Notes: generated by a model not told the origin, from the sequence alone. Shown: positions 8,775-17,595, numbered from the stretch's first letter. The stretch: 64,000 nucleotides of DNA from a beta proteobacterium L13 (GCA_000335715.1 AMYZ01000005.1:120939-184938), one strand, 5' to 3'. Numbers and translations: made by a program.

Positions 8775-9896
8775 TTAGCGTTTGCGCAGGATCACCGAGC
8801 CTACCGAGTAGCCGGCACCGAACGACGACAGCACGCCGATATCGCCGCTTTGCAGGTCGGCGTGGTGCAGATGCAGGGCAATCACGCTACCGGCCGAGCT
8901 GGTATTGGCGTAGCTGTCCAGAATCACCGGCGCTTCGCTGCCTTCGGCGTCGCGGCCCAGTACGCGGCGGGCGATCAGCTGGTTCATCGACAGGTTGGCC
9001 TGGTGCAGCCAGAAACGCTTCACGCCTTGTGGCTCGATACCATTAGCCTGCAGGTGCGCCACGATATGTTCGCCCACCATCGGGCACACTTCTTTGAATA
9101 CCTTACGGCCTTGCTGTACGAACAGCTTGTCCAGCTGGCCGATGCCGCTTTCGTCGCAGCGGTTCAGGAAACCGAAGTTGTTACGGATGTTATTGGAGAA
9201 CACGGTAGCCAGCTTGCAGCCCAGCACCTCGAACACGTTGGCCGCAGTGGCGGTGTCGGCGGCTTCCAGTACTACGGCGGTGCAGGCATCGCCGAAGATG
9301 AAGTGGCTGTCGCGGTCGCGGAAGTTCAGGTGGGCGGAGCAGATTTCCGGGCTCACCATCAGTACCGCACGCGCCTGGCCGGCGGCGATGGCGTTGACGG
9401 CGGTCTGGATGCCGAAAGTCGCCGACGAGCAGGCCACGTTCATGTCGAAGGCGTAGCCGTTGATGCCCAGCGCCTGCTGCACCTCGATGGACACTGCCGG
9501 GTACGGGCGCTGCATATTGGAGCAGGCCACGATCACCATATCGATGTCAGCGGCGGTCTTGCCGGCGTTGGCCAGCGCCTCGGTAGCAGCGGCCACGGCC
9601 ATTTCGGCCTGTACCGACAGCACGTCGTTGCTGCGCTCTGGCAGATGCGGCGCCATGCGTGCCGGGTCGAGCACACCACTGGCGTTCATCAGAAAGCGCT
9701 GCTTGATGCCGGAGGCTTTCTCGATGAACTCGGCGCTGGATTCGGCTAGTGCGGCCAACTCGCCACGGGCGATGGCATCCTGATTTTCTTTATTGAATGC
9801 GGCAACGTAGCTATTAAAAGCCACAACAAGCTGCTCATTGCTCACCGCATGCGGCGGGGTAAACAGGCCGGTACCGCTGATCACCACTTTATTCAT
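8775..9896 (-). CDS. Beta-ketoacyl-ACP synthase III family protein (FabH-like)
   Basis: 373 aa. Thiolase-fold condensing enzyme. The catalytic triad is visible: Cys156 (NVACSSATFG), His298 (FWLHQANL) and Asn331 (SYANTSSAG), with a C-terminal GAGYSVGSV loop. It is about 55 residues longer than housekeeping FabH (about 317 aa), mostly from an N-terminal insertion around residues 25-70. It therefore belongs to the longer FabH2-like group, whose members may start fatty acid synthesis from other acyl-CoAs. It stands alone rather than in a fab cluster. Two copies of the repeated 10-mer lie in it (9237-9246, 9750-9759). The substrate cannot be read from sequence. Confidence 0.8.
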   Translation of the reverse strand: MNKVVISGTGLFTPPHAVSNEQLVVAFNSYVAAFNKENQDAIARGELAALAESSAEFIEKASGIKQRFLMNASGVLDPARMAPHLPERSNDVLSVQAEMAVAAATEALANAGKTAADIDMVIVACSNMQRPYPAVSIEVQQALGINGYAFDMNVACSSATFGIQTAVNAIAAGQARAVLMVSPEICSAHLNFRDRDSHFIFGDACTAVVLEAADTATAANVFEVLGCKLATVFSNNIRNNFGFLNRCDESGIGQLDKLFVQQGRKVFKEVCPMVGEHIVAHLQANGIEPQGVKRFWLHQANLSMNQLIARRVLGRDAEGSEAPVILDSYANTSSAGSVIALHLHHADLQSGDIGVLSSFGAGYSVGSVILRKR

Positions 9897-10134
9897 GGCT
9901 GTTCCTTCTGTCTGGGCAGCACCGCTGCCCGCAATTCAAACAAGTGTTTGCGCGAATCATACACCAAGGCCACCTGGCACGCCGGTTTTCACCCGCAGCC
10001 TGTACCGCCATTCTGGCAAAAAACCCTGTCAAACTAGGTAAATACGGGTAAAATCGTTGGTTCTTTAGCGGGCGTGCCCCGCTGTCTGCATACCACTGCT
10101 TTATTTGCTTTTACCCTGGAACTTCCTGCTGGCA

Positions 10135-10159
10135 ATACTTGACCAAATTACTCGGGATT
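10135..10159 (+). promoter_or_regulatory. Type 1 IscR-binding site
   Basis: The 25 bp beginning ATACTTGACC match the E. coli type 1 IscR consensus (ATASYYGACTRWWWYAGTCRRSTAT) at 21 positions by my alignment. The site covers the -35 element, so holo-IscR would repress its own operon when Fe-S supply is sufficient. Confidence 0.8.
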
Positions 10160-10169
10160 GAGTTATAAT
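10139..10169 (+). promoter_or_regulatory. iscR promoter
   Basis: TTGACC (-35, 10139-10144) and TATAAT (-10, 10164-10169), spacer 19 nt, 30 bp before the iscR ATG. The long spacer is unusual for sigma-70 but the hexamers are strong. Confidence 0.75.
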
Positions 10170-10198
10170 CCGGTCAACCACTCAGGGAGCCCAAACAC

Positions 10199-10687
10199 AT
10201 GCGCTTAACCACCAAAGGCCGCTTTGCCGTCACCGCCATGCTGGACCTCGCCCTGCGCGAAGCCAATGGCCCCGTCACGCTGGCCGGTATCAGCGAACGC
10301 CAGGGTATCTCCCTGTCTTACCTGGAGCAGCTTTTCGGTAAACTGCGCCGCGCACAACTGGTAGACAGTGTACGCGGCCCGGGCGGTGGCTACACCCTGG
10401 CCCGCACCATCGACGAGATTTCTGTTGCCGATATTATTGTTGCCGTGGATGAACCCGTCGACGCCACCCAGTGCGCCGGCCGTGAAAACTGCCACGACAA
10501 CCACCGCTGCATGACCCACGACCTGTGGACTGACCTGAACGTGACCATCTTCGACTATCTGTCCAAGATCAGCCTGGCCAGCCTGGTGGTGAAGCAGCGC
10601 GCCAAAGAAACCACTGTAGTACAAGATCAAAGAACCCTGCGTCGCAACAGTACCTGTAGCGAGGCTGTCGCTGGCAACCCCGTGTAA
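10199..10687 (+). CDS. iscR: Fe-S cluster-sensing Rrf2 regulator IscR
   Basis: 162 aa, the same length as E. coli IscR. The Rrf2 winged helix (about residues 1-80) includes SYLEQLFGKLR and RGPGGGYTL. The [2Fe-2S] ligands are all present with canonical spacing and numbering: Cys92, Cys98, Cys104 and His107. The holo-form represses the isc operon; the apo-form can still bind type 2 sites. First gene of iscRSUA-hscBA-fdx-iscX, preceded by an AGGGAG ribosome site and by a site IscR itself should bind. Confidence 0.96.
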   Translation: MRLTTKGRFAVTAMLDLALREANGPVTLAGISERQGISLSYLEQLFGKLRRAQLVDSVRGPGGGYTLARTIDEISVADIIVAVDEPVDATQCAGRENCHDNHRCMTHDLWTDLNVTIFDYLSKISLASLVVKQRAKETTVVQDQRTLRRNSTCSEAVAGNPV

Positions 10688-10708
10688 GCGACACCTGGAG
10701 AACCCGAT

Positions 10709-11926
10709 ATGAGCGAGCTGAAGCAACCGATCTACCTCGACTATTCCGCCACGACGCCGATCGACCCGCGCGTGGCCGAAGCGATGATCCCCTACCTGAC
10801 CGAGCTGTTCGGCAACCCGGCCAGCCGCAGCCACAGCTACGGCTGGACTGCCGAAGAGGCCGTAGAAAACGCCCGTGCCAATGTGGCCCAGCTGGTGAAC
10901 TGCGACCCGAAAGAAATCGTGTGGACCTCGGGCGCTACCGAATCCAACAACCTGGCCATCAAAGGCGCCGCCCAGTTCTACAAGACCAAGGGCAAGCACC
11001 TGATTACCCAGCGTACCGAACACAAAGCCGTACTGGACACCATGCGCGAGCTGGAGCGCCAGGGCTTTGAAGTAACCTACCTGGACGTGCAGGAAAACGG
11101 CCTGATCGACCTGGCCGCGTTTGAAGCCGCCATCCGCCCGGACACCATCCTGGCGTCCATCATGGCCGTGAACAACGAAATCGGCGTGATCCAGCCTATC
11201 GCCCAGCTGGGCGAGCTGTGCCGCGCCCGTGGCGTGCTGTTCCATGTGGATGCCGCCCAGGCCACCGGCAAGATCGCCATTGATCTGGCCGCGCTGAAAG
11301 TGGACCTGATGAGCTTCAGTGCCCACAAGACCTACGGCCCGAAAGGCATTGGCGCGCTGTACATCCGCCGCAAGCCACGCGTACGCCTGGAAGCCCAGAT
11401 TCACGGTGGCGGCCACGAGCGCGGTTTCCGCTCCGGCACCCTGGCTACCCACCAGATCGTAGGCATGGGCGAAGCGTTCCGCATCGCCCGTGAAGAAATG
11501 GAAAGCGAAAACGCCCGCACCCGCGCCCTGCGCGACCGCCTGTGGGCCGGCCTGCAAACCATCGAGGAAACCTACCTCAATGGCGATATGGACCAGCGCG
11601 TACCGCACAACCTGAACGTGAGCTTCAACTTTGTCGAAGGCGAAAGCCTGATCATGGCGATTCGCGACCTGGCGGTATCGTCCGGCTCGGCCTGTACCTC
11701 GGCCTCGCTGGAGCCATCGTACGTGTTGCGCGCACTGGGCCGTAACGACGAGCTGGCACACAGCTCCATCCGTTTCTCCATTGGCCGTTTCACCACCGAA
11801 GCCGACATCGACTACGCCGTGAACCTGCTGCAAGGCAAAATCGGCAAGCTGCGCGAGATGTCCCCGCTGTGGGAAATGTTCAAGGACGGCATCGACCTCA
11901 ACACCATCGAGTGGGCAGCCCACTAA
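10709..11926 (+). CDS. iscS: Cysteine desulfurase IscS
   Basis: 405 aa. PLP enzyme that takes sulfur from cysteine and passes it to IscU and to tRNA thiolation. The PLP lysine is Lys207 ([10 protein letters not shown]) and the persulfide cysteine Cys329 ([15 protein letters not shown]) lies in the mobile loop. Starts 21 nt after iscR with a CTGGAG ribosome site. The spacer to iscU contains an imperfect hairpin made from the repeated 10-mer (11943-11962). Confidence 0.96.
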   Translation: MSELKQPIYLDYSATTPIDPRVAEAMIPYLTELFGNPASRSHSYGWTAEEAVENARANVAQLVNCDPKEIVWTSGATESNNLAIKGAAQFYKTKGKHLITQRTEHKAVLDTMRELERQGFEVTYLDVQENGLIDLAAFEAAIRPDTILASIMAVNNEIGVIQPIAQLGELCRARGVLFHVDAAQATGKIAIDLAALKVDLMSFSAHKTYGPKGIGALYIRRKPRVRLEAQIHGGGHERGFRSGTLATHQIVGMGEAFRIAREEMESENARTRALRDRLWAGLQTIEETYLNGDMDQRVPHNLNVSFNFVEGESLIMAIRDLAVSSGSACTSASLEPSYVLRALGRNDELAHSSIRFSIGRFTTEADIDYAVNLLQGKIGKLREMSPLWEMFKDGIDLNTIEWAAH

Positions 11927-11942
11927 GACCCCATTTTGACGA

Positions 11943-11962
11943 TGCGGCCAACCTTGGCCGCA
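11943..11962. repeat. Inverted pair of the 10-mer in the iscS-iscU spacer
   Basis: TGCGGCCAA and TTGGCCGCA face each other across CC. The left half is an exact motif copy (11943-11952); the right half has one mismatch (CTTGGCCGCA). It lies 17 nt after the iscS stop. Confidence 0.6.
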
Positions 11963-11978
11963 CGCAGGAGACAGCATC

Positions 11979-12362
11979 ATGGCATACAGCGACAAGGTAA
12001 TGGATCACTACGAAAACCCGCGTAACGTGGGCGCTTTCGAAAAGGGTGACGACTCGGTAGGCACCGGCATGGTGGGCGCACCGGCCTGTGGCGACGTAAT
12101 GAAACTGCAAATCAAGGTAGGCGAAGACGGCGTGATCGAAGACGCCAAGTTCAAAACCTACGGCTGTGGCTCCGCCATTGCCTCCAGCTCGCTGATTACC
12201 GAATGGGTAAAAGGCAAGTCGCTGGACGAGGCACTGGCCATCAAGAACACCGACATCGCCGAAGAGCTGGCCCTGCCACCGGTGAAAATCCACTGCTCCA
12301 TCCTGGCCGAAGACGCCATCAAGGCCGCAGTGGCCGACTACAAGCAGAAGCACGGTAAATAA
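11979..12362 (+). CDS. iscU: Fe-S cluster scaffold protein IscU
   Basis: 127 aa. Scaffold on which [2Fe-2S] clusters are built from IscS sulfur and iron before HscBA-assisted transfer. Cluster ligands Cys37, Asp39, Cys63 and Cys106 are at the canonical places. The HscA recognition motif LPPVK is at residues 99-103. Preceded by GCAGGAGAC. Complete, with nothing unusual in the protein. Confidence 0.96.
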   Translation: MAYSDKVMDHYENPRNVGAFEKGDDSVGTGMVGAPACGDVMKLQIKVGEDGVIEDAKFKTYGCGSAIASSSLITEWVKGKSLDEALAIKNTDIAEELALPPVKIHCSILAEDAIKAAVADYKQKHGK

Positions 12363-12408
12363 CAGACGGCGGGCCCACGCCCGCCAGCAGCACAAGGCAG
12401 ACGCAATC

Positions 12409-12732
12409 ATGGCAATCACGCTCTCCGAAAGCGCAGCAAAGCACGTCAGCAACTTCATCGCCAAACGCGGCAAAGGCCTGGGCATCCGCCTGGGGGTAAA
12501 AACCTCCGGCTGTTCCGGCATGGCTTACAAGCTGGAGTTTGTCGATGTTGCCACCGATGACGACATCACCTTCCAGAGCCACGGCGTCACTGTATTTACC
12601 GACGCCAAGAGCCTGGCCTACCTGGAAGGCACCGAGCTGGACTACACCAAGGAAGGCTTGAACGAAGGCTTCAAGTTCAACAACCCGAACGTGAAGGACG
12701 AGTGCGGCTGCGGCGAAAGCTTCAACGTCTGA
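12409..12732 (+). CDS. iscA: A-type Fe-S carrier protein IscA
   Basis: 107 aa. Carrier that passes clusters to targets, especially [4Fe-4S] proteins. The three conserved cysteines are Cys35 (TSGCSG), Cys99 and Cys101 (ECGCGESF), exactly as in E. coli IscA. 46 nt after iscU. Followed by a strong hairpin before hscB. Confidence 0.95.
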   Translation: MAITLSESAAKHVSNFIAKRGKGLGIRLGVKTSGCSGMAYKLEFVDVATDDDITFQSHGVTVFTDAKSLAYLEGTELDYTKEGLNEGFKFNNPNVKDECGCGESFNV

Positions 12733-12743
12733 GCCCCTGCTAC

Positions 12744-12787
12744 CACCGGCCCTGCCTGCGCAAGCGCGGGCTGGCCGGTGTTGTCGT
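12744..12787 (+). terminator. Hairpin between iscA and hscB
   Basis: Outer arms 12744-12751 and 12773-12780 (caccggcc/ggccggtg) plus an inner 8-bp GC-rich stem (12754-12761/12764-12771), then TTGTCGTTT. It could reduce hscBA-fdx expression relative to iscSUA. The T-tract is weak, so partial termination or mRNA protection is as likely as full termination. Confidence 0.5.
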
Positions 12788-12820
12788 TTCATCCTTACCC
12801 GGTTTTTGCAGAAAGCGTTC

Positions 12821-13354
12821 ATGAGCACCGACTTCACGCAGGATCACTTTGCGCTGTTCAACCTGCCGCGCCGCTTTGCCATCGATACGGCACTGCTGGA
12901 CAGCGCCTGGCGCACCGCCGCCGCCGAGGTGCACCCGGACCGCTTTGTTACCGCGCAAGACGCCGAAAAGCGCGTGGCCCTGATGCGCGCCACCCGCGTG
13001 AACGAAGCCTACCAGACGCTGAAGTCGCCCGTGGCCCGTGCCCGCTACCTGCTGCAGCTGGCCGGCGTCGATACCGCCGAAGAAACCAATACCAGCATGC
13101 CGGCCGCCTTTCTGATGGCGCAAATGGAATGGCGCGAAGCCATTGCCGATGCTCGTGCTGCGGCCAACGTTGACCAGCTCGAATCGCTGTCGCGCCAGCT
13201 GCGCGGCGACGTAAAAGGCCTGGAAGCCGAGCTGGGCAGCGCGCTGGACGAGCAGGCAGACCACGCTGCCGCCGCGCTGGCAGTACGCAAACTGCGCTTT
13301 CTGGAAAAACTGGATCAGGAAATCGGCGACGCCATCGAAGCGTTGCTGTACTAA
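12821..13354 (+). CDS. hscB: Co-chaperone HscB
   Basis: 177 aa. J-domain protein that brings IscU to HscA and stimulates its ATPase. The HPD motif is at residues 38-40 within the N-terminal J domain; the C-terminal three-helix part (about 85-170) binds IscU. I use the ATG at 12821 (MSTDFTQDHF), with GAAAG upstream, rather than 12806. One copy of the 10-mer (13159-13168) encodes AAN in the C-terminal domain. Confidence 0.93.
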   Translation: MSTDFTQDHFALFNLPRRFAIDTALLDSAWRTAAAEVHPDRFVTAQDAEKRVALMRATRVNEAYQTLKSPVARARYLLQLAGVDTAEETNTSMPAAFLMAQMEWREAIADARAAANVDQLESLSRQLRGDVKGLEAELGSALDEQADHAAAALAVRKLRFLEKLDQEIGDAIEALLY

Positions 13355-13404
13355 ACATACCGCGCCAGCCCACGCTGGCCACTGCATAGAGTAAGCAAGC
13401 AGCC

Positions 13405-15264
13405 ATGGCCCTATTGCAAATTGCCGAACCCGGCCTATCCGCCGCCCCGCACCAACACCGCCTGGCGGTAGGTATCGACCTGGGTACCACCAACTCGCTG
13501 GTCGCCACCGTGAAAAGCGGCTCTGCCGCGGTACTGCCCGACGAGCACGGCCGCAGCCTGCTGCCATCGGTAGTGCGCTACACCGAGCAGGGCGAGGTCG
13601 TTGTTGGCTATGCCGCGCAAGCCGAGCAAAGCCGCGACCCCAACAACACCATCGTGTCGGTAAAACGCTTCATGGGTCGTGGCCTGGCTGATATCCAGGA
13701 CGTTGGCCGCAGCCCCTACCGCTTTGTGGACGCCCCAGGCATGGTGCAGCTGCTGACCCGCGCCGGCGCCAAGAGCCCGGTGGAAGTCTCGGCCGACATT
13801 CTGCGCACCCTGCGCAGCCGTGCCGAAGACAGCCTGGGCGGCGAGCTGGTCGGTGCCGTGATTACCGTACCCGCCTACTTTGACGACGCGCAGCGCCAGG
13901 CCACCAAAGACGCCGCCCGTCTGGCCGGCCTGAACGTGCTGCGCCTGCTGAACGAGCCCACCGCCGCGGCCATCGCCTACGGCCTGGACAACGGCGCCGA
14001 AGGCACTTACGTGGTGTACGACCTGGGCGGCGGTACTTTCGACGTATCGGTACTGGCACTGAGCCGTGGCGTGTTCGAAGTGCTGTCCACCAGCGGCGAC
14101 TCTTCGCTGGGTGGTGACGACTTTGACCACCGCATCTATTGCTGGATTCTGGAACAAGCCGACCTGCACGGCCTGAACGCGCACGACACCCGCCTGCTGC
14201 TGACCCGCGCCCGCGAAGCCAAAGAAGCGCTGACCGAGCACGCCGACACCCGCATTACCGCCCTGCTGTCCGACGGCCTGACCGTGGACCTACTGCTGAC
14301 CCAGGCCATCTTCCACGACATCAGCAAAACGCTGATCGACAAGACCCTGCTACCGGTACGCAAGGCGCTACGCGACGCCAAAATCAGCGCTGAAGACATT
14401 AAAGGCGTGGTGATGGTAGGCGGTGCTACGCGCATGCCGCACGTACAAAAAGCCGTGGGCGAATACTTTGGCCAGACCCCGCTGACCAACCTGGACCCGG
14501 ATAAAGTAGTAGCACTGGGCGCCGCCATCCAGGCCAATGTGCTGGCCGGCAACAAGGGCGAAGACGAGTGGCTGCTGCTGGACGTGATTCCGCTGTCGCT
14601 GGGCATCGAAACCATGGGCGGCCTGACCGAAAAAATCATCCCGCGTAACAGCACCATCCCGGTAGCGCGCGCGCAGGAGTTCACCACCTTCAAAGACGGC
14701 CAGACCGCCATGTCGGTGCACATCCTGCAAGGCGAGCGCGAGCTGGTGAGCGACTGCCGCAGCCTGGCCAAGTTTGTGCTGCGTGGCATACCGCCGATGG
14801 TGGCCGGTGCCGCGCGCATCCGCGTTACCTACCAGGTAGACGCAGACGGCCTGCTGTCGGTAACCGCGCGCGAGCAGACATCGGGCGTGGAAGCCAGTAT
14901 CGAGGTGAAGCCTAGCTACGGTCTGTCCGACGACGAAATCAGCCGCATGCTGACCGACTCGCTCGCGCACGTGCAGGACGACATCGCCGCGCGCAAGCTG
15001 CGCGAAGCCATTGTGGACGCCGAAGGCCTGATCGCCGCCACCGCAGCAGCCCTGGCGGCCGATGGTGACCTGTTGTCGCCTGACGAGCGCAGCCAGCTGG
15101 ACGACGCCATCGCCGGCCTGCACAGCGCCATCGCCACGCAAACCACGCGAGAGGTCAACGCCGCGACGCAGCGCCTGAGCCAGGCTACCGAAGAATTCGC
15201 CGCCCGCCGTATGGACCGCAACATCCAGCAAGCCCTGAAGGGCAAGCACATCGGCAACCTGTAA
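13405..15264 (+). CDS. hscA: Hsp70-family chaperone HscA
   Basis: 619 aa. Specialised Hsp70 that drives cluster release from IscU. The ATPase domain begins with GIDLGTTNS near residue 23 and has the phosphate-2 loop [14 protein letters not shown] and an adenosine motif ([13 protein letters not shown]). The substrate domain and helical lid follow to the C terminus. Lies 50 nt after hscB. One 10-mer copy (13702-13711) lies in the ATPase domain. Distinguished from DnaK by operon position and by the shorter C terminus. Confidence 0.95.
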   Translation: MALLQIAEPGLSAAPHQHRLAVGIDLGTTNSLVATVKSGSAAVLPDEHGRSLLPSVVRYTEQGEVVVGYAAQAEQSRDPNNTIVSVKRFMGRGLADIQDVGRSPYRFVDAPGMVQLLTRAGAKSPVEVSADILRTLRSRAEDSLGGELVGAVITVPAYFDDAQRQATKDAARLAGLNVLRLLNEPTAAAIAYGLDNGAEGTYVVYDLGGGTFDVSVLALSRGVFEVLSTSGDSSLGGDDFDHRIYCWILEQADLHGLNAHDTRLLLTRAREAKEALTEHADTRITALLSDGLTVDLLLTQAIFHDISKTLIDKTLLPVRKALRDAKISAEDIKGVVMVGGATRMPHVQKAVGEYFGQTPLTNLDPDKVVALGAAIQANVLAGNKGEDEWLLLDVIPLSLGIETMGGLTEKIIPRNSTIPVARAQEFTTFKDGQTAMSVHILQGERELVSDCRSLAKFVLRGIPPMVAGAARIRVTYQVDADGLLSVTAREQTSGVEASIEVKPSYGLSDDEISRMLTDSLAHVQDDIAARKLREAIVDAEGLIAATAAALAADGDLLSPDERSQLDDAIAGLHSAIATQTTREVNAATQRLSQATEEFAARRMDRNIQQALKGKHIGNL

Positions 15265-15270
15265 ACCCGC

Positions 15271-15280
15271 TGCGGCCAAC
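15271..15280 (-). repeat. candidate uptake-signal copy
   Basis: Exact TGCGGCCAAC, 6 nt after the hscA stop, in the hscA-fdx spacer. Confidence 0.6.
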
Positions 15281-15317
15281 ATGCCGTAGCGGCAGCCAAA
15301 ACCTAAAGGAACACACC

Positions 15318-15659
15318 ATGCCGCGTATCATCGTGCTGCCTCACGCCGACCTGTGCCCCGATGGCGCCGTTATCGACGACGTTGCCACCGGCACCACCGT
15401 CTGCGATGCCCTGCTGGCGAGCGATATCGAAATCGAACACGCTTGCGAAATGTCCTGCGCCTGCACCACCTGTCACATCGTGGTACGCGAAGGCTTCAAC
15501 TCGCTGCCACCGTCTGACGAGCTGGAAGACGACATGCTGGACAAGGCCTGGGGCCTGGAGGCGCAATCCCGCCTGTCGTGCCAGGCCATCGTGACCGATG
15601 AAGACCTGGTGGTAGAGATCCCGCGCTACACCATCAACCACGCCCGCGAGCACCACTGA
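15318..15659 (+). CDS. fdx: Isc-type [2Fe-2S] ferredoxin
   Basis: 113 aa. Adrenodoxin-type ferredoxin that supplies electrons for cluster assembly on IscU. Ligands are Cys43, Cys49 and Cys52 (C-x5-C-x2-C), with the fourth in the RLSCQAIV segment near residue 88. Preceded by AAAGGAACAC. Followed by iscX after 11 nt. Confidence 0.95.
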   Translation: MPRIIVLPHADLCPDGAVIDDVATGTTVCDALLASDIEIEHACEMSCACTTCHIVVREGFNSLPPSDELEDDMLDKAWGLEAQSRLSCQAIVTDEDLVVEIPRYTINHAREHH

Positions 15660-15670
15660 GGAGCCTGGCC

Positions 15671-15865
15671 ATGAAATGGACCGACATCAACCAGATTGCC
15701 ATCGAACTGTACGATAGCCAGCCGGATACCGACCCGAAAACCGTGCGCTTCACCGACCTGCACAACTGGGTAGTGAACCTGCCAGGCTTTGACGACGACC
15801 ACAGCCGCGGTGGCGAAAAAGTACTGGAAGCCATCCAGCAAGCCTGGATAGACGAGGCAGAATAA
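15671..15865 (+). CDS. iscX: Fe-S assembly protein IscX
   Basis: 64 aa. Small acidic protein (YfhJ) that binds IscS and iron and tunes the desulfurase. The conserved start MKWTDINQIAIELYD and the FTDLHNWVVNLPGFDDD segment identify it. Ribosome site GAGGAG. Last gene of the operon; a terminator follows. Confidence 0.95.
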   Translation: MKWTDINQIAIELYDSQPDTDPKTVRFTDLHNWVVNLPGFDDDHSRGGEKVLEAIQQAWIDEAE

Positions 15866-15878
15866 ACCTTGCCACCTA

Positions 15879-15903
15879 CGCCCTGCCTTACGCAGGGCGT
15901 TTT
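15879..15903 (+). terminator. Terminator of the isc operon
   Basis: 8-bp GC stem (15879-15886 with 15892-15899) followed by TTTT, 14 nt after the iscX stop. Confidence 0.8.
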
Positions 15904-16072
15904 GCTATCCCGGGCGGGAAAATCCGTACGCAGGCGCTATAAACAGCAGAGGTGGCTGCGCCACACCAGGCTTGCCTTTGGCATGTTGTGCCAATACCGA
16001 GAAAAGTAGTGGTAGCCTGCACGCCAAGTCATTAGAATGGCGCGTTTTTTTTCACATTCAGGCAAGGTTATT

Positions 16073-16696
16073 ATGTCGACACCGTTCATTATCGGCGTCG
16101 CTGGCGGCAGCGGCAGCGGCAAAACCACGGTGACCCGCAAGGTGCTGGAAACCATCGGCACCGAGATGGCCGCGGTCATCGTGCAGGACTACTACTACCG
16201 CGACCAAAGCCACCTCACGTTTGAACAACGCCTGAGTACCAACTACGACCACCCGCACGCTTTTGACTGGCCGCTGCTGATCGAACACATCGACGACCTG
16301 CGCAATGGCCGCGCCATCGAGATGCCGGTGTACGATTTTTCCAATCACACCCGCGCCGAAGAAACGGTCACCCTGCAGCCCGCGCCGGTGATCGTCATCG
16401 AAGGCTTGTTCCCGCTGTACGACGCCGCGCTGCGCGAGATGATGTCGCTGAAGATCTTTGTGGATACCGACCCGGACGTGCGCTTTATCCGCCGCCTGAA
16501 GCGCGATATCGCCGAGCGTGGCCGCACCACCGACAACGTAATCGAGCAGTATCTGGGCACGGTGCGCCCGATGCACAACCAGTTCATCGAGCCGACCAAA
16601 CGCTTTGCCGACGTTATCCTGCCGCACGGCGCCAACGACCCGGCTGTGGATATCATCACCACCAAAGTAGCCAGCCTGATTCACCAGGCCGGCTAA
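16073..16696 (+). CDS. udk: Uridine kinase
   Basis: 207 aa. Phosphorylates uridine and cytidine in pyrimidine salvage. P-loop GGSGSGKTT at residues 11-19, followed by the QDYYYRD and NYDHPHAFDW segments typical of Udk. I use the ATG at 16073 (MSTPFIIGVAG), preceded by AAGG, not the upstream frame start at 16037. Single gene with a 24-bp palindrome built from the repeated 10-mer at its 3' end. Confidence 0.94.
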   Translation: MSTPFIIGVAGGSGSGKTTVTRKVLETIGTEMAAVIVQDYYYRDQSHLTFEQRLSTNYDHPHAFDWPLLIEHIDDLRNGRAIEMPVYDFSNHTRAEETVTLQPAPVIVIEGLFPLYDAALREMMSLKIFVDTDPDVRFIRRLKRDIAERGRTTDNVIEQYLGTVRPMHNQFIEPTKRFADVILPHGANDPAVDIITTKVASLIHQAG

Positions 16697-16704
16697 CACC
16701 CGCC

Positions 16705-16728
16705 AGGTTGGCCGCATGCGGCCAACCT
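16705..16728. repeat. Perfect 24-bp palindrome of two 12-mers after udk
   Basis: AGGTTGGCCGCA (16705-16716) is followed directly by its reverse complement (16717-16728). It sits 8 nt after the udk stop. It has the form of inverted DUS pairs at Neisseria gene ends, but no T-tract follows. Confidence 0.75.
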
Positions 16729-16750
16729 GACTTAAACCACAGGAGCAAGC

Positions 16751-17026
16751 ATGACTACCCTGAAACCGCGTAACCCGTTTGCGCACAGCCCCTTGCTGAA
16801 AAAAGGCGGCGCGCACCAGCGCAGCCAGAGCAGCACCCGCTTTGCCGGCAAGCAAAACCTGCTGGCCGAGCTGGACGAATGGTACGACAGCCAGCAAGAC
16901 CCTACCCTTGATACGCAGTGCCACGACACACAGAAAGGCACTGCCGGCAAACCGGGCTGCGGCCCGGTTTTTTTGCGCCTGCCGTTTGGCCAGCACCGCG
17001 CAATAACCCTGCAAAGGCAAGGGTAG
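16751..17026 (+). CDS. Small hypothetical protein (91 aa)
   Basis: Not recognised. The start is well supported by CACAGGAGCAAGC before ATG, and the first 60 residues (from MTTLKPRNPFAHSPLLKKGG) are basic, then acidic (LLAELDEWYDSQ), with no signal peptide or membrane helix. A textbook terminator lies inside the 3' part (16949-16974), so the last 25 or so codons, which are compositionally odd, may seldom be transcribed. The genuine protein could be shorter in relatives through a frameshift. Function unknown. Confidence 0.55.
   Translation: MTTLKPRNPFAHSPLLKKGGAHQRSQSSTRFAGKQNLLAELDEWYDSQQDPTLDTQCHDTQKGTAGKPGCGPVFLRLPFGQHRAITLQRQG
16949..16974 (+). terminator. Terminator inside the 91-aa frame
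   Basis: 9-bp stem (16949-16957 with 16962-16970), loop TGCG, then a run of seven T (16968-16974). Confidence 0.8.
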
Positions 17027-17076
17027 CCAGCCTGCGTGCTGCGCTTTACCATGCATCCTTTTGCACAAAACCTGCC

Positions 17077-17298
17077 ATGCCTACCCGTAAACACACCCTG
17101 CTGTTCGCCCTGTTGATGTCTGGTTACATGGCCTTTTTCATGTCCGGCATCCTCACCGCCATCAATACCGGCCTGGATGCTGGCTTTGTCAGCCGCTGGC
17201 TGCACGCCTGGTTACTGGCATGGTGCTGCGCCTTCCCTTTGGTGCTGATTGGCGCCCCGCGCGTGCGCGCCCTGGTCAGCCGCCTGCTGGATAAATAA
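17077..17298 (+). CDS. DUF2798 family small membrane protein
   Basis: 73 aa from the ATG at 17077 (MPTRKHTLLFALLMSGYMAF). Two predicted membrane helices (about 8-30 and 43-62) and the DUF2798 signature: MSGxxT-x3-NTG in the first half and the LHAWLLAWCCAFPLVLIGAP segment in the second. Role unknown; such proteins sit in the inner membrane. Weak ribosome site. Probably its own small transcription unit behind the terminator at 16949-16974. Confidence 0.7.
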   Translation: MPTRKHTLLFALLMSGYMAFFMSGILTAINTGLDAGFVSRWLHAWLLAWCCAFPLVLIGAPRVRALVSRLLDK

Positions 17299-17595
17299 GC
17301 CCCCCGCTGCTTGCGGTTCACCCGTACACGGCTATCAATCGCCCCCAAGCACTAGCGTAGGGCGATAGCCTTCGCTGCCAGCAGCCAACTGCATTCACAG
17401 TTGAATATTTAGTTTCAAAAACAATAGCAATACGCCATAAATCATTGCTTTTGCTGTCATTTTTTTCACTATCGAGCGCATACAATCTACAAGTGCGCTA
17501 TGATGGCGCCCCCGGGAAGGGGAAAGTTCCTTACCGAATAAAACAAAGACCGGTAAACCGGCATTTAACAACACCTTCATTCTTGAGGAGTCCAC
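17299..17595. other. Leader region of the AGCS symporter gene
   Basis: 297 bp. It contains a possible hairpin (ggctatc ... gatagcc, about 17331-17371) after the DUF2798 gene, AT-rich promoter-like sequence around 17440-17500 (TACAAT and TATGAT as possible -10 elements), and a near-perfect palindrome CCGGTAAACCGG at 17550-17561 in the untranslated leader. Confidence 0.45.
17550..17561. repeat. CCGGTAAACCGG element
   Basis: One-base variant of the palindrome CCGGTTAACCGG found at 44573 and 57076; it lies 34 bp before the symporter ATG. Confidence 0.4.

Larger units (their letters stand above)
9897..10198. other. Divergent control region upstream of iscR
   Basis: 302 bp between the divergent FabH-like gene and iscR. 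The right end holds the iscR promoter and IscR site; I see nothing else definite. Confidence 0.5.

Noticed and set aside
10205..11995. Minus-strand 596-codon frame opposite iscR-iscS
   Set aside because: Spans two genes with clear function on the other strand; no motif or start signal.
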